A stretch of 64,000 bases of DNA from Actinoplanes sp. TBRC 11911. Its GTDB lineage: Bacteria; Actinomycetota; Actinomycetes; Mycobacteriales; Micromonosporaceae. The position numbers were made by a program, and so were the translations under genes. The notes beneath the pieces are model-generated. The model made no database searches and had not been told where the DNA came from. It saw nothing but the letters and a program-made list of their open reading frames with translations. Below are positions 43,175 through 51,730 of the stretch, in pieces. Every line of letters starts with the position of its first letter. Positions within the stretch are counted from its first letter, which is position 1. The DNA lies in NCBI RefSeq assembly GCF_012933445.1, contig NZ_JABBNC010000031.1, forward strand, positions 58,816 to 122,815, written 5' to 3'.

Positions 43175-43241
43175 ACGCGCAACACTATGGCCGGATTGGC
43201 CTCGTGATCTGGGCCAATCCGGACCGACTTGATTGGGCCAA

Positions 43242-43886
43242 TCAGAACCCGAGACGCGCCTTTTGCACCCTCTGTGAGGGACCGTCCTCGCCGGACACCG
43301 AAACCCGCGCGGCCCGCTGCCGCCCGGACAGGAACAACGTCAGCTCCCCGGGCGGCCCGGAGATCGTGACCTGCGGCTCGCCGCCCACGACGAACTCGCC
43401 GAAGCCGTCCGCCTTGATCGCCGCCGGGACCCCGAGCCGGCGCAGCGCGATCTTCCCGGTGATCTTCAGGGTGCGCCAGAGGGCCTGCTCCTGGCCCGGG
43501 TCCAGGGTCCGCGGCTCCCATCCGGGCTGGCCGCGCCGCGCGTCCTCGTGGTGGATGAAGAACTCGCCGGAGTTGGTGAGCTCGTCGACCAGCGGGTTGC
43601 TGACCGGGCTCCACCGCGGCGGCCGGCGGAACTCCTGCAGGACGGCCGCGTACGCCTGTGCGGCTTTGGCCAGGCGCACGTTCTCGCCGTGCTCGCGCAG
43701 CGGGCGCACGTAGTTGCCGACGACGGCGTCCGGCCGGCGTTCCCGGACGACGAGGTGGGCGGCGAGGTCCCGGGTGGTCCATCCTTCACAGAGAGTGGGA
43801 ACGTCCGGGCCGAGTTTCTCCAGCAGATCCGCCAGCTGCCGCCGCTCGAGCTTCGCATAGGAGTTCACCTCCGTGATGCTAGACAC
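43242..43886 (-). CDS. TIGR03085-type DinB/maleylpyruvate-isomerase-fold protein
   Basis: 214 residues. The N-terminal four-helix region with VPTLCEGWTTRDLAAHLVVRERRPDA matches the mycothiol-dependent DinB-like group, with His in the AAHLVVRE metal position, and HHEDARR in the middle. Family members are presumed metal-binding and mycothiol-linked; no reaction is known. The first codon is uncertain: the GTG at 43886 gives the longest form, while a GTG at 43868 (VNSYAKLERR) better matches family length but has GGAGG overlapping it. Confidence 0.78.
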   Translation of the reverse strand: MSSITEVNSYAKLERRQLADLLEKLGPDVPTLCEGWTTRDLAAHLVVRERRPDAVVGNYVRPLREHGENVRLAKAAQAYAAVLQEFRRPPRWSPVSNPLVDELTNSGEFFIHHEDARRGQPGWEPRTLDPGQEQALWRTLKITGKIALRRLGVPAAIKADGFGEFVVGGEPQVTISGPPGELTLFLSGRQRAARVSVSGEDGPSQRVQKARLGF

Positions 43887-43977
43887 ATGTTCACGGGTGT
43901 GAACGGGCGCGGCCGTTCGGCAGGATGGATCGGTAAGGCCGGGATCGCCGGCGAACGCTTACCAGTCAGGTGGACAA

Positions 43978-45762
43978 TTGGGTGGCAGGGCCGGCCGGGA
44001 CGTGCTGGGACGAGGACTCTGGGTGCTCGGGCAGGCGATCCGCAAAGAGCCGCGCCTGTTCACCGTCGGAGTCGTCGGCAGCAGCGTCTTCGGATTGCTG
44101 ATCATCGCGAACTCGTACCTGGTGGGCTGGGTGACCGGCCACGTCGTGGTACCGGCCTTCACCGACGGCAAGGCCGGCGCCGACGACCTGGCGGTGATCG
44201 CCGCGGTCTTTCTCGGCATCAGCGCGCTGCGCGTCGGCAGCATCTTCGGTCGCCGGCTGGGCGCCGGGTTCATGCAGTTCCGGCTGCAGGCGCGCTACCG
44301 CCGGGCGGTCACCCGCCGGTACCTGTCGCTGCCGCCGTCCTGGCACCAGCAGCACTCGACCGGCACCCTGCTGTCGAACGCGAACTCCGATGTGGAGTCC
44401 TCGTTCTCGCCGATCGCGCCGCTGCCGTTCGCGGTCGGCACGGTCGTGATGATCGTCGGTGCGCTGGTCGCGCTGTTCCTCACCGACTGGGTGCTCGCGC
44501 TGGTCGGCGTGGCCCTGTTCCCGCTGCTGTTCGGGGTGAACGTCGTCTACTCGCGCTATATGGCGCCGCGCCAGATCCGCGTCCAGCAGATGCGGGCGAA
44601 GGTCAGCGCGGTCGCGCACGAGAGCTTCGACGGCGCGCTGGTGGTCAAGACGATGGGCCGCGAGGAGGACGAATCGAACCGGTTCGGGGTGTTCGTCACC
44701 GAACTGCGCGATTCGCTGATCTCGGTGGGCCGGCTGCGCGGCCTGTTCGACCCGGTCATGGACGCGTTGCCCAGCTTCGGCACGCTCGCCGTCCTGCTGC
44801 TCGGCGCCTGGCGCTTACAAGCCGGCGCGGTCAGCGTGGCCGACGTCGTCTTCGTGTCGTTCCTGTTCACGGTGCTGGCGTTCCCGGTGCGCGCGATCGG
44901 CTGGGTGGTCGGCGAGCTGCCGCGCAGCGTGGCCGGGTGGGACCGGGTGCAGGCGGTGCTGTCGGCCACCGGCGACCTCACCTACGGTTCGGTCGCGCTG
45001 TCCCGCGGCGACCCGGCCACGTTGCGGTTCGAGGGCGTCGATTTCGCGTACGCCGATGGTCCGCTCGTGTTGCGTGATGTGTCCTTCGCCGTGCCGCCGG
45101 GCAAGACCGTGGCGCTGGTCGGCGCGACCGGCTCCGGGAAGTCGACCATCGCGGCGCTCGCCGTGCGGCTGCTCGACCCGGTCGGCGGCCGGATCACGCT
45201 GGACGACGTCGCGTTGCCGTCGCTGACCGAGGTGTCGCTGACGAGTACGTCCGCGCTGGTCCCGCAGATCCCGTTCGTGTTCGACGACAGCGTCCGCGGG
45301 AACGTGACGCTGGACCGCGAGGGCCTCGGCGACGAGGACGCGTGGCGGGCGCTGCGGCTCGCCCAGGCCGACAGTTTCGTGACCAAGCTGCCCGAGCAGC
45401 TCGACACCGCGGTGGGCGAGCGGGGTACGTCGCTGTCCGGCGGGCAGCGGCAGCGCATCACGCTGGCCCGGGCGCTGGCCGGGCACCCGCGGCTGCTGGT
45501 GCTGGACGACGCCACGAGCGCTGTCGACCCGCGCGTGGAGGCGGCGATCCTGGCCGCGCTGCGGACCCGGGACGCGGGCGCGTCGATCCTGGTGGTGGCC
45601 TACCGGCGGGCGACCATCGCGCTCGCCGACGAGGTGGTCTACCTGGAACAGGGCAAGGTCGTGGCGACCGGCACGCACGCGTCGCTGCTGGCGAACCACG
45701 CCGGATACGCGGACCTGGTCACGGCGTACGAAAAAGCTGAAGCGGAAAGGGCCGAGGCATGA
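43978..45762 (+). CDS. ABC exporter half-transporter with degenerate nucleotide site
   Basis: 594 residues: six-helix exporter domain (about 15-310) and ATPase domain (about 345-594). Walker A GATGSGKST (382-390) and the full signature LSGGQ (486-490) are canonical. However, the catalytic-Glu position is Asp (D511 in LVLDDATSAVD) and the H-loop His is Tyr (Y542 in VVAYRRA). It pairs with the next gene, which supplies the missing parts. The start may be TTG 43978 or GTG 44002. The end overlaps the partner ATG. Confidence 0.9.
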   Translation: MGGRAGRDVLGRGLWVLGQAIRKEPRLFTVGVVGSSVFGLLIIANSYLVGWVTGHVVVPAFTDGKAGADDLAVIAAVFLGISALRVGSIFGRRLGAGFMQFRLQARYRRAVTRRYLSLPPSWHQQHSTGTLLSNANSDVESSFSPIAPLPFAVGTVVMIVGALVALFLTDWVLALVGVALFPLLFGVNVVYSRYMAPRQIRVQQMRAKVSAVAHESFDGALVVKTMGREEDESNRFGVFVTELRDSLISVGRLRGLFDPVMDALPSFGTLAVLLLGAWRLQAGAVSVADVVFVSFLFTVLAFPVRAIGWVVGELPRSVAGWDRVQAVLSATGDLTYGSVALSRGDPATLRFEGVDFAYADGPLVLRDVSFAVPPGKTVALVGATGSGKSTIAALAVRLLDPVGGRITLDDVALPSLTEVSLTSTSALVPQIPFVFDDSVRGNVTLDREGLGDEDAWRALRLAQADSFVTKLPEQLDTAVGERGTSLSGGQRQRITLARALAGHPRLLVLDDATSAVDPRVEAAILAALRTRDAGASILVVAYRRATIALADEVVYLEQGKVVATGTHASLLANHAGYADLVTAYEKAEAERAEA

Positions 45763-47522
45763 CCGCGACCGACGGCACGCTCGCCACCGTCCGGCGGGGC
45801 GTCCGGCTCTCGCCCGAACTGCGGCCCGGGCTGGCCGGCACGATCGCGCTGGCCCTCGTGCAGATGGGCGGCCGGGTCACCGTGCCGATCGCCATCCAGC
45901 AGGGCATCGACCACGGCATCCGGGCGGCCGGCGGACCCGATCTGTCGTACGTGCTGGAGGTGGTGCTCGTCACCGCGGCCGCGCTGCTGGTCTCGACGGC
46001 CGCCGGCTACCTGATGACCCGGCGGCTGTTCACGGTCAGCGAGACCGCGCTGGGCGCGCTGCGGTCGCGTACGTTCCGGCACATCCACGACCTGTCGATG
46101 CTGCACCAGCAGTCCGAGCGGCGCGGCTCGATGGTGTCGCGGGTGACCAGCGACATCGACCAGATCTCGATCTTCCTGCAGTTCGGCGGCGTGCAGATGC
46201 TGCTCGCCTCCGGCCAGCTCATCGTGTCCACCGTGGTCATGTTCGTCTACTCGTGGCAGCTCGCGCTGGTCGTGCTGTTCTCGTTCGGGCCGTCGGTCGC
46301 GGTGATCCGGCTGTTCCAGAAGAGGCTGGCCGCGGTCTATCGCGCGGTGCGCGAGCGGACCGGCGTGATGCTGGGCGCGGTCGCCGAGAGCGTGGTCGGT
46401 GCCATGGTCATCCGCGCGTACGGGGTGGGCGACCGCACCGAACGCCGCCTGGACACCGCGATCGAGCGGCTCCGCGTCGGTCAGCAGAAGGCGCTGCGCA
46501 CCAGCGTGACCAGCTTCTCTTCGGGCGAGATCGGGGCCGGGCTGGCGATGGCCGCGGTGGTCGTGGTCGGCGTGCTGCTGGGCGTGCACGGCCGGCTCAG
46601 CGTGGGCGAGCTGACCGCGTTCCTGTTCCTGGTCACGCTGTTCATCCAGCCGGTGCAGATCGCCACCGACATGCTGAACGAGGCGCAGAACGCGGTGGCC
46701 GGCTGGCGGCGGGTGCTGGACGTGCTCGACCTGCGGCCGGACGTGGCCGACCCGGACGATGCGGGTGTGGACCTGCCGGCCGGGCCGTTGTCGGTGCGCT
46801 TCCGCGACGTGTCGTTCCGGTACCCGGGCGGGCCGATCGTGCTGGCCGACGTGGATCTCGCCATCGAGCCGCGGACCAAGGTGGCCGTCGTCGGCGAGAC
46901 CGGAAGCGGTAAGACGACGTTCGCGAAGCTGCTCACCCGGCTGATGGACCCGGTGGACGGCGACGTCGAGTTGTCCGGGACGCCGCTGTCGTCGGTGAAG
47001 TTCTCCTCGCTGCGCTCGCGGGTCGTGATGGTGCCGCAGGACGGGTTCCTGTTCGACGCCACGATCGCCGAGAACATCCGGTTCGCGGCGCCCGATCTGT
47101 CCGACGCGCGGCTGGCCGGGGCGTTCACCGAGCTGGGGCTGGAGGACTGGGTGTCCGGGCTGCCCAACGGACTCGAAACCCCGGTGGGCGAACGCGGCGA
47201 GGCGCTCAGCGTGGGCGAGAGGCAACTCGTCGCGCTCGTACGGGCGTACGTGGCCGATCCTGATCTTCTGGTGCTGGACGAGGCGACCAGTGCGGTCGAC
47301 CCGGCCACCGAGGTGCGGATCCAGCGCGCGCTCGACATGGTGACCCGCGGGCGGACGACGGTGGCGATCGCGCACCGGCTGTCCACCGCGCAGGCCGCCG
47401 ACGAGGTGATCGTGGTGGACGCGGGCCGCGTGGTGCAACGCGGCCCGCACTCATCACTCGTCACCGAGGAAGGCTCGATCTACGCCCGCCTGTACGCGAG
47501 CTGGCTCGAGCAGACCCGCTAG
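45759..47522 (+). CDS. ABC exporter half-transporter with catalytic Glu and altered signature
   Basis: 587 residues, the same domain order as its partner. Walker A GETGSGKTT (379-387), Walker B with catalytic E508 (LVLDEATSAVD) and H-loop H539 (AIAHRLST) are intact, while the signature is LSVGE (483-487) instead of LSGGQ. With the upstream subunit this gives one competent and one degenerate ATP site, as in TM287/288-type heterodimers. ATG overlaps the first subunit stop. The stop shares CTAG with the converging rpsD stop. Substrate unknown. Confidence 0.92.
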   Translation: MTATDGTLATVRRGVRLSPELRPGLAGTIALALVQMGGRVTVPIAIQQGIDHGIRAAGGPDLSYVLEVVLVTAAALLVSTAAGYLMTRRLFTVSETALGALRSRTFRHIHDLSMLHQQSERRGSMVSRVTSDIDQISIFLQFGGVQMLLASGQLIVSTVVMFVYSWQLALVVLFSFGPSVAVIRLFQKRLAAVYRAVRERTGVMLGAVAESVVGAMVIRAYGVGDRTERRLDTAIERLRVGQQKALRTSVTSFSSGEIGAGLAMAAVVVVGVLLGVHGRLSVGELTAFLFLVTLFIQPVQIATDMLNEAQNAVAGWRRVLDVLDLRPDVADPDDAGVDLPAGPLSVRFRDVSFRYPGGPIVLADVDLAIEPRTKVAVVGETGSGKTTFAKLLTRLMDPVDGDVELSGTPLSSVKFSSLRSRVVMVPQDGFLFDATIAENIRFAAPDLSDARLAGAFTELGLEDWVSGLPNGLETPVGERGEALSVGERQLVALVRAYVADPDLLVLDEATSAVDPATEVRIQRALDMVTRGRTTVAIAHRLSTAQAADEVIVVDAGRVVQRGPHSSLVTEEGSIYARLYASWLEQTR

Positions 47523-48145
47523 CGGGCGTAGAACTCGACGACCAGCTGCTCGTCGCAGAGGACCGGGATCTCCTTGCGCTCCGGGTTGCGCAGCAGCGTG
47601 GTGCGCAACTCCTCGACCGCCGTCGACAGGTAGGGAGCGGACGGGCCGTCCAGGTGGGCGCCGGTCGCGGCGATCTGGAAGGGGGGCTTCTCCCGGCTGC
47701 GTTCGCGCACCTCGACGACCTGTCCCGGCTTGAGCCGGAAGCTCGGCCGGTCGACCTTCCGGCCGTCGACCATGAAGTGGCCGTGCACGACGAGCTGCCG
47801 GGCCTGGTAGATGGTCCGGGCCAGGCCGGCCCGGACCACGACGGCGTCGAGCCGGCGTTCGAGCAGGCTGACCATGGTCTCGCCGGTCTTGCCCTCGCCG
47901 CGGTGAGCGTCGTCATACGCGCGGCGCATCTGCGCCTCGCTGATGTTGTATTGGTGGCGGAGCCGCTGCTTCTCCAGCAGCCGCACCTGGTAATCCGAGG
48001 TCTTGCGCCGCGATCGCCCGTGCACGCCCGGCGGGAACGGCCGCTTCTCGAAGTACTTCACGGTCTTCTGAGTCAGCGGGATGCCGAGGGCGCGAGAGAG
48101 CTTGGCCTTGGGCCGAGAGTTGTTCACTAAGTCTCCGAGAGTCAC
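47519..48145 (-). CDS. rpsD: 30S ribosomal protein S4, cysteine-free form
   Basis: 208 residues. The N-terminal region SRPKAKLSRALGIPLTQKTVKYFEKRP lacks the four-cysteine zinc site of many S4 proteins; the S4 RNA-binding domain reads RLDAVVVRAGLARTIYQARQLVVHGH, and the protein ends EIPVLCDEQLVVEFYAR. S4 nucleates the small subunit and binds 16S rRNA. It lies alone, not in an alpha operon. It may be the main copy or a zinc-sparing second copy; this needs the rest of the genome. Its start faces two iron-box-like sites. Confidence 0.93.
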   Translation of the reverse strand: MTLGDLVNNSRPKAKLSRALGIPLTQKTVKYFEKRPFPPGVHGRSRRKTSDYQVRLLEKQRLRHQYNISEAQMRRAYDDAHRGEGKTGETMVSLLERRLDAVVVRAGLARTIYQARQLVVHGHFMVDGRKVDRPSFRLKPGQVVEVRERSREKPPFQIAATGAHLDGPSAPYLSTAVEELRTTLLRNPERKEIPVLCDEQLVVEFYAR

Positions 48146-48165
48146 ACGATGCTTGAGGCCTTTGT

Positions 48166-48199
48166 TACGGTAGCCTCACCTTACTAAGGCTAGCCTAAC
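48166..48199 (+). promoter_or_regulatory. Two overlapping DtxR/IdeR-type iron boxes
   Basis: Compared with the consensus TTAGGTTAGGCTAACCTAA, the reverse complement of 48166-48184 (TAAGGTGAGGCTACCGTAA) matches 15 of 19 bases and 48181-48199 (CTTACTAAGGCTAGCCTAA) matches 13 of 19. They lie 22 to 55 bp before the DUF2470 gene and within 55 bp of the divergent rpsD start. Tandem overlapping boxes are usual for DtxR-family repressors bound as paired dimers. Confidence 0.6.
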
Positions 48200-48220
48200 C
48201 GGTGTCCGGAGGTTCCCACC

Positions 48221-48946
48221 ATGCAGCCCACTCCCGCCGAGGTCGCGCGCACGCTCGCGGCCGGCCACCTGCCCGCGGTGGCGCACGTCGCGTACGGACC
48301 GGGCTCGCTCCCGGTGCGCCACGTGACCGACGCGAAGGGCCGGGTGCTGCTGCTTTCGCCTTCGGACGGGGCTCTCGCTTCCGCGTTGCGGCCACGGGAC
48401 GGCGCCGACGACACCGCGATGGTTCTGGACATTTCGGACGTCCCGCCGATGCCCGGCTCGCCGTCCCTGGGCCGGGTGTGGGTCTCCGGCTTCGCTTCGC
48501 TGCTCGAGGGTGACGAGGCGCGGATGGCCGCGCTGGACTACGCCGAGATCGACGCCACCGGCGACCTGCTGGACGTCGGCACCGGTCAGGTGCTGCACCG
48601 GATGGGCGTCTCCGAGGTGCGCCACGAGCGCGACGAGAAGCTGACCGAGATCGACCCGGACGAGTTCACCGAGGCGGCGCCGGACCCGCTGCGGCTGTGC
48701 GAGTTCGACCTGATCGCGGATCTGGCCGACCACCACCGGGCGGCGATCAGCGCCTACGTCCGCAAGCACCTGGGGTCCGCGTTCCAGCCGGCCGCCGAGC
48801 CGCGCGTGCTCCGGATGGACCGCTACGGCTTCATGGTCGAGCTCGACGACAAGGTGGCCCGGCTGGTGTTTCCCCGCCCGGTGACCGACCGGCACGACCT
48901 GGCGCACCTGCTGCACCCGGTGTTCTGCCCCCGCTGCGGTTCCTAG
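48221..48946 (+). CDS. DUF2470 / pyridoxamine-oxidase-like heme-utilisation-type protein
   Basis: 241 residues. The N-terminal half is a split-barrel PNPOx-like fold (LPAVAHVAYGP, GRVLLLSPSDGALASAL, GRVWVSGFASLL). The C-terminal half is DUF2470 (IADLADHHRAAISAYVRKHLG, MDRYGFMVELD, ARLVFPRPVTDRHDLAHLLHPVF). Similar proteins degrade or bind heme in other bacteria. The tandem iron boxes upstream agree with an iron-starvation role (inference). The TAG stop overlaps the convergent TetR stop in a shared CTAG. Confidence 0.85.
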   Translation: MQPTPAEVARTLAAGHLPAVAHVAYGPGSLPVRHVTDAKGRVLLLSPSDGALASALRPRDGADDTAMVLDISDVPPMPGSPSLGRVWVSGFASLLEGDEARMAALDYAEIDATGDLLDVGTGQVLHRMGVSEVRHERDEKLTEIDPDEFTEAAPDPLRLCEFDLIADLADHHRAAISAYVRKHLGSAFQPAAEPRVLRMDRYGFMVELDDKVARLVFPRPVTDRHDLAHLLHPVFCPRCGS

Positions 48947-49548
48947 CCGAAGACCCCGGGCAGCGGGTCGGCCAGGAAACGTTGCACGTTGGGACCCAGC
49001 GCGGCCACCAGAATCTCCGGGTCGGCGCTCGCCAGCGGCTCGATCCGCAGCACGTAACGCGGCACCAGGATCCCGGCGATCTGGGTGGCCACCAGCGCCG
49101 AGCGCATCGGCGCCTCGGCCGGATCGGTGACCAGCTCGCCGATCGCGCGCCGCAGGATCTGGGTGACCACGAACTCGCGCAGCAGCCGCGCGGTCCACTC
49201 GTTGCTCAACGCCGAGCGGAAGACCGCGAGCGCCGCCGTGCCGGCCGGCGAGTCCCACACCGTCAAGGCCATCCGCACCAGCCGCTCGCCGGCCTGCTCG
49301 CGCGGGCCGTCGAGGGCCTGCGGGATCAGCTCACCCGGGTTGATCGGCGCGTTCATGGTGGCCAGGAACAGCTTTTCCTTGGTGCCGAAATAGTGGTGCA
49401 CCAGTGCCGGATCGACCTCGGCACTCGCCGCGATCGCCCGGATCGACGCGTTGTCGTAGCCCTTCTCGGCGAACGTGCTGCGGGCGGCCTCCAGGATGGA
49501 CTGCCTGGTGTCCTGATTGCCGGGGCGCCGCCCGCTTCTGCGTACCAA
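48943..49548 (-). CDS. TetR-family repressor of the adjacent ABC-2 transporter
   Basis: 201 residues from a TTG start. The start is chosen because AGGAG sits 7 nt upstream; longer reading into the permease gene gives an unusual Arg/Ser-rich head. The helix-turn-helix is at about 34-53 in the stretch SIRAIAASAEVDPALVHHYFGTKEKLF; the ligand domain is about 65-195. It is the third gene of an ATPase-permease-TetR operon. The CGTTGA-AA-TCAACG palindrome before the ATPase is its likely operator. Confidence 0.88.
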   Translation of the reverse strand: MVRRSGRRPGNQDTRQSILEAARSTFAEKGYDNASIRAIAASAEVDPALVHHYFGTKEKLFLATMNAPINPGELIPQALDGPREQAGERLVRMALTVWDSPAGTAALAVFRSALSNEWTARLLREFVVTQILRRAIGELVTDPAEAPMRSALVATQIAGILVPRYVLRIEPLASADPEILVAALGPNVQRFLADPLPGVFG

Positions 49549-49558
49549 AGAAAGGCTC

Positions 49559-50296
49559 CTAGGGTGTACGCCGCCGCAGCGTCGCGGCGGCCAGGACGAG
49601 CGCGACGACCGCGGCCCCCGCGACGATGACCAGGTCACGCCACATCGCCGTGGTGGCTTCGGAATGGCGGCCGACCTCGACCAGCGCGTCCACCGCGTAC
49701 GTCAGCGGCAGCACGTTGCTGATCGCCTCGAGCCAGCCCGCCATCTGCGCGCGCGACACGAACAGGCCGCAGAGCAGCACCTGCGGGACGACGACCACCG
49801 GTAAGAACTGTACGGCCTGGAACTCGGTGCGGGCGAAGGCACTGCACAGCAACCCCAGCGCCACCCCGAGCACCGCGTTGATCACGGCGATCAGCACGAC
49901 CAGTCCGGCGTGGCCGGTGGTTTCCAGACCCAGCAGCCAGTACGCGGCGGCGGTGGCGACCGCCCCTTGGACGGCGGCGGCGAGCCCGAACGCCAGCCCG
50001 TAGCCGAACAGCAGGTCGAGCTTGCCCAGCGGCGTGGTGAGCAGGCGTTCCAGCGTGCCGGTGGTGCGCTCCCGCAACATCGCGATGCTGGTCACCAGAA
50101 ACATGATCACGAACGGGAAGATGCCCAGCATGATCAGGGCGATCCGGTCGAAGGTGCCGCCCGACCCGTCGTACATGAAATAGAGCAGAGCCAGCAGCAA
50201 AGCCGGAACCACGATCAGGAGCGCCACGGTACGCCGGTCGTGGCGCAACTGACGCAGAATGCGCGCGGTCGTGTGCAGCGTGATTCTCAGGCTCAT
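49559..50296 (-). CDS. ABC-2 type permease (drug or lipid efflux)
   Basis: 245 residues with six membrane helices in the ABC-2 pattern: an N-terminal amphipathic segment, LIVVPALLLALLYFMY, the ERTTGTLERLLTTPLGKLDLLFGY signature (about 75-95), then LPVVVVPQVLLCGLFVSRAQM and a C-terminal helix. The ATG overlaps the ATPase stop. Together with the ATPase it resembles daunorubicin-resistance-type exporters (DrrA/DrrB pattern). The substrate is unknown; a TetR partner suggests a small-molecule inducer. Confidence 0.9.
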   Translation of the reverse strand: MSLRITLHTTARILRQLRHDRRTVALLIVVPALLLALLYFMYDGSGGTFDRIALIMLGIFPFVIMFLVTSIAMLRERTTGTLERLLTTPLGKLDLLFGYGLAFGLAAAVQGAVATAAAYWLLGLETTGHAGLVVLIAVINAVLGVALGLLCSAFARTEFQAVQFLPVVVVPQVLLCGLFVSRAQMAGWLEAISNVLPLTYAVDALVEVGRHSEATTAMWRDLVIVAGAAVVALVLAAATLRRRTP

Positions 50297-51018
50297 GCCG
50301 GCACCGCCTCGTCCTGGTTGCGGATCAGATGAAGGAAGGCTTCTTCGAGGTCGTCGGTGCCCGCCAGCGCCCGGATCGCGGCCGGCGTGTCGTCGCCGAC
50401 CAGGCGCCCCTCGCGGATCAGCAGCAGCCGGTCGCAGCGCCCGGCCTCGTCCATCACGTGGCTGGAGACCAGCAGCGTGGTGCCGCTCGCGGCCAGGGCG
50501 TGGAACTTGGCCCACAGGTCGGCGCGCAGCACCGGATCCTGCCCGACGGTGGGCTCGTCCAGCACCAGCAGCCTGGGGGTGCCGATCAGCGCGCAGGCCA
50601 GCGAGGCGCGGCTGCGCTGCCCGCCGGAGAGGTTGCCGACCAGCTGGCCCTGCGCGCTCGCCAGCCCGACGTCGGCGATCGCGGCGTCCGCGTGGGTGGC
50701 GCTCAAGCCGTACAGGGAGGCGAAGTAGCGGGCGTTCTCCCGCACCGAGAGGTCGGCGTAGATGCTCGGGGCCTGCGTGACATAGCCGACCGCGTGCCTG
50801 AGGGCGGCGCTGCCGGCCGGCTTGCCCAGCACGGTGACCGTGCCGGCCCGGACGATCTGCACCCCGACGATCGCCCTGATGAGGGTGGTCTTGCCGCTGC
50901 CACTGGGCCCGAGGAGCCCGGTGACGCTGCCCGCCGGAACCGCACAGTCGATGCCGTGCAGCACCCGCCGCCGCCCGCGATCCACGACGAGGCCGGTGAC
51001 CGCGATCGCGTTCTCCAT
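50293..51018 (-). CDS. ABC-2 transporter ATPase
   Basis: 241 residues. Walker A GPSGSGKTT (about 37-45), Q-loop GYVTQAPSIYADLS, signature LSGGQRSRASLACAL, Walker B LLVLDEPTVGQDP and H-loop VSSHVMDEA are all intact. The C-terminal stretch is short. First gene of the three-gene operon; it is expressed from a promoter in the 51042-51082 region under the presumed TetR operator. Confidence 0.93.
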   Translation of the reverse strand: MENAIAVTGLVVDRGRRRVLHGIDCAVPAGSVTGLLGPSGSGKTTLIRAIVGVQIVRAGTVTVLGKPAGSAALRHAVGYVTQAPSIYADLSVRENARYFASLYGLSATHADAAIADVGLASAQGQLVGNLSGGQRSRASLACALIGTPRLLVLDEPTVGQDPVLRADLWAKFHALAASGTTLLVSSHVMDEAGRCDRLLLIREGRLVGDDTPAAIRALAGTDDLEEAFLHLIRNQDEAVPA

Positions 51019-51041
51019 CGATGCCCCTCCAATTCACCAGT

Positions 51042-51082
51042 CGTTGAAATCAACGCTAGATGAATTCCCGCCCCCGGGTCAA
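51042..51082 (-). promoter_or_regulatory. Promoter and TetR operator of the ABC-2 operon
   Basis: Read on the minus strand, TTGACC (complement of 51077-51082) and TAGCGT (complement of 51053-51058) are separated by 18 bp. The inverted repeat CGTTGA (51042-51047), AA, TCAACG (51050-51055) overlaps the -10 and start point, the usual position for a TetR repressor site. Confidence 0.6.
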
Positions 51083-51210
51083 CGCCAGATCTCACCACCC
51101 GTTGAATTACCCGAACCGGACCCACCCGGCGCCCAGGCCTGCGCCGCACGCGGGTCACGCCGTTCAGTTCGAGACGGGGCTGGCGCTCGATCGCTTCTGC
51201 GGCCGTGGCG

Positions 51211-51730
51211 CCGCTTGCGGTTCGTCGCTGGCTGCTTTGGGTGGCCGTGGCGTGGTGGTGCGTGGTCGTGCTGGGTGGTGCCGCTTGCGGTCTGTGGCTG
51301 GTTGTGGTGGGTGGCCGTGGCGGGGTGGCGGGTGGTCGTGCTGGGTGGTGCCGCTTGCGGTTTGTGGCTGGTCGCTGTGGGTGGCCGTGGCGGGGTGGCG
51401 GGTGGTCGTGCTGGGTGGTGCCGCTTGCGGTTTGTGGCTGGTCGCTGTGGGTGGCCATGGCGGCGTGGTGCATGGTCATGCTGCGTGGCGCCGCTTGCGG
51501 CCCGCGGCTGGTTGCGGTGGGCGGCCATGGCGGGGTGGCGGGTGGTCGTGCTGGGTGGTGCCGCTTGCGGTTCGTGGCTGGTTGCTGTGGGTGGCCATGG
51601 CGGCGTGGTGCATGGTCATGCTGCGTGGCGCCGCTTGCGGTTGGTGGCTGGTTGCTGTGGGCGGCCATGGCGGCGTGGTGCATGGTCATGCTGCCCAGCG
51701 CCGCTTGCGGTCTGCGGCGGGCCGCGGTTG
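51211..51730. repeat. 70-bp tandem repeat, more than seven copies
   Basis: CCGCTTGCGG recurs at 51211, 51281, 51351, 51421, 51491, 51561, 51631 and 51701, exactly 70 bp apart. Two sub-types alternate: one with CGGGGTGGCGGGTGGTCGTG and one with CGGCGTGGTGCATGGTCATG. A 70-bp step shifts frame, so despite open frames this is not a protein repeat. It lies between the ABC-2 promoter and palindromic element copy 3. Confidence 0.95.
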
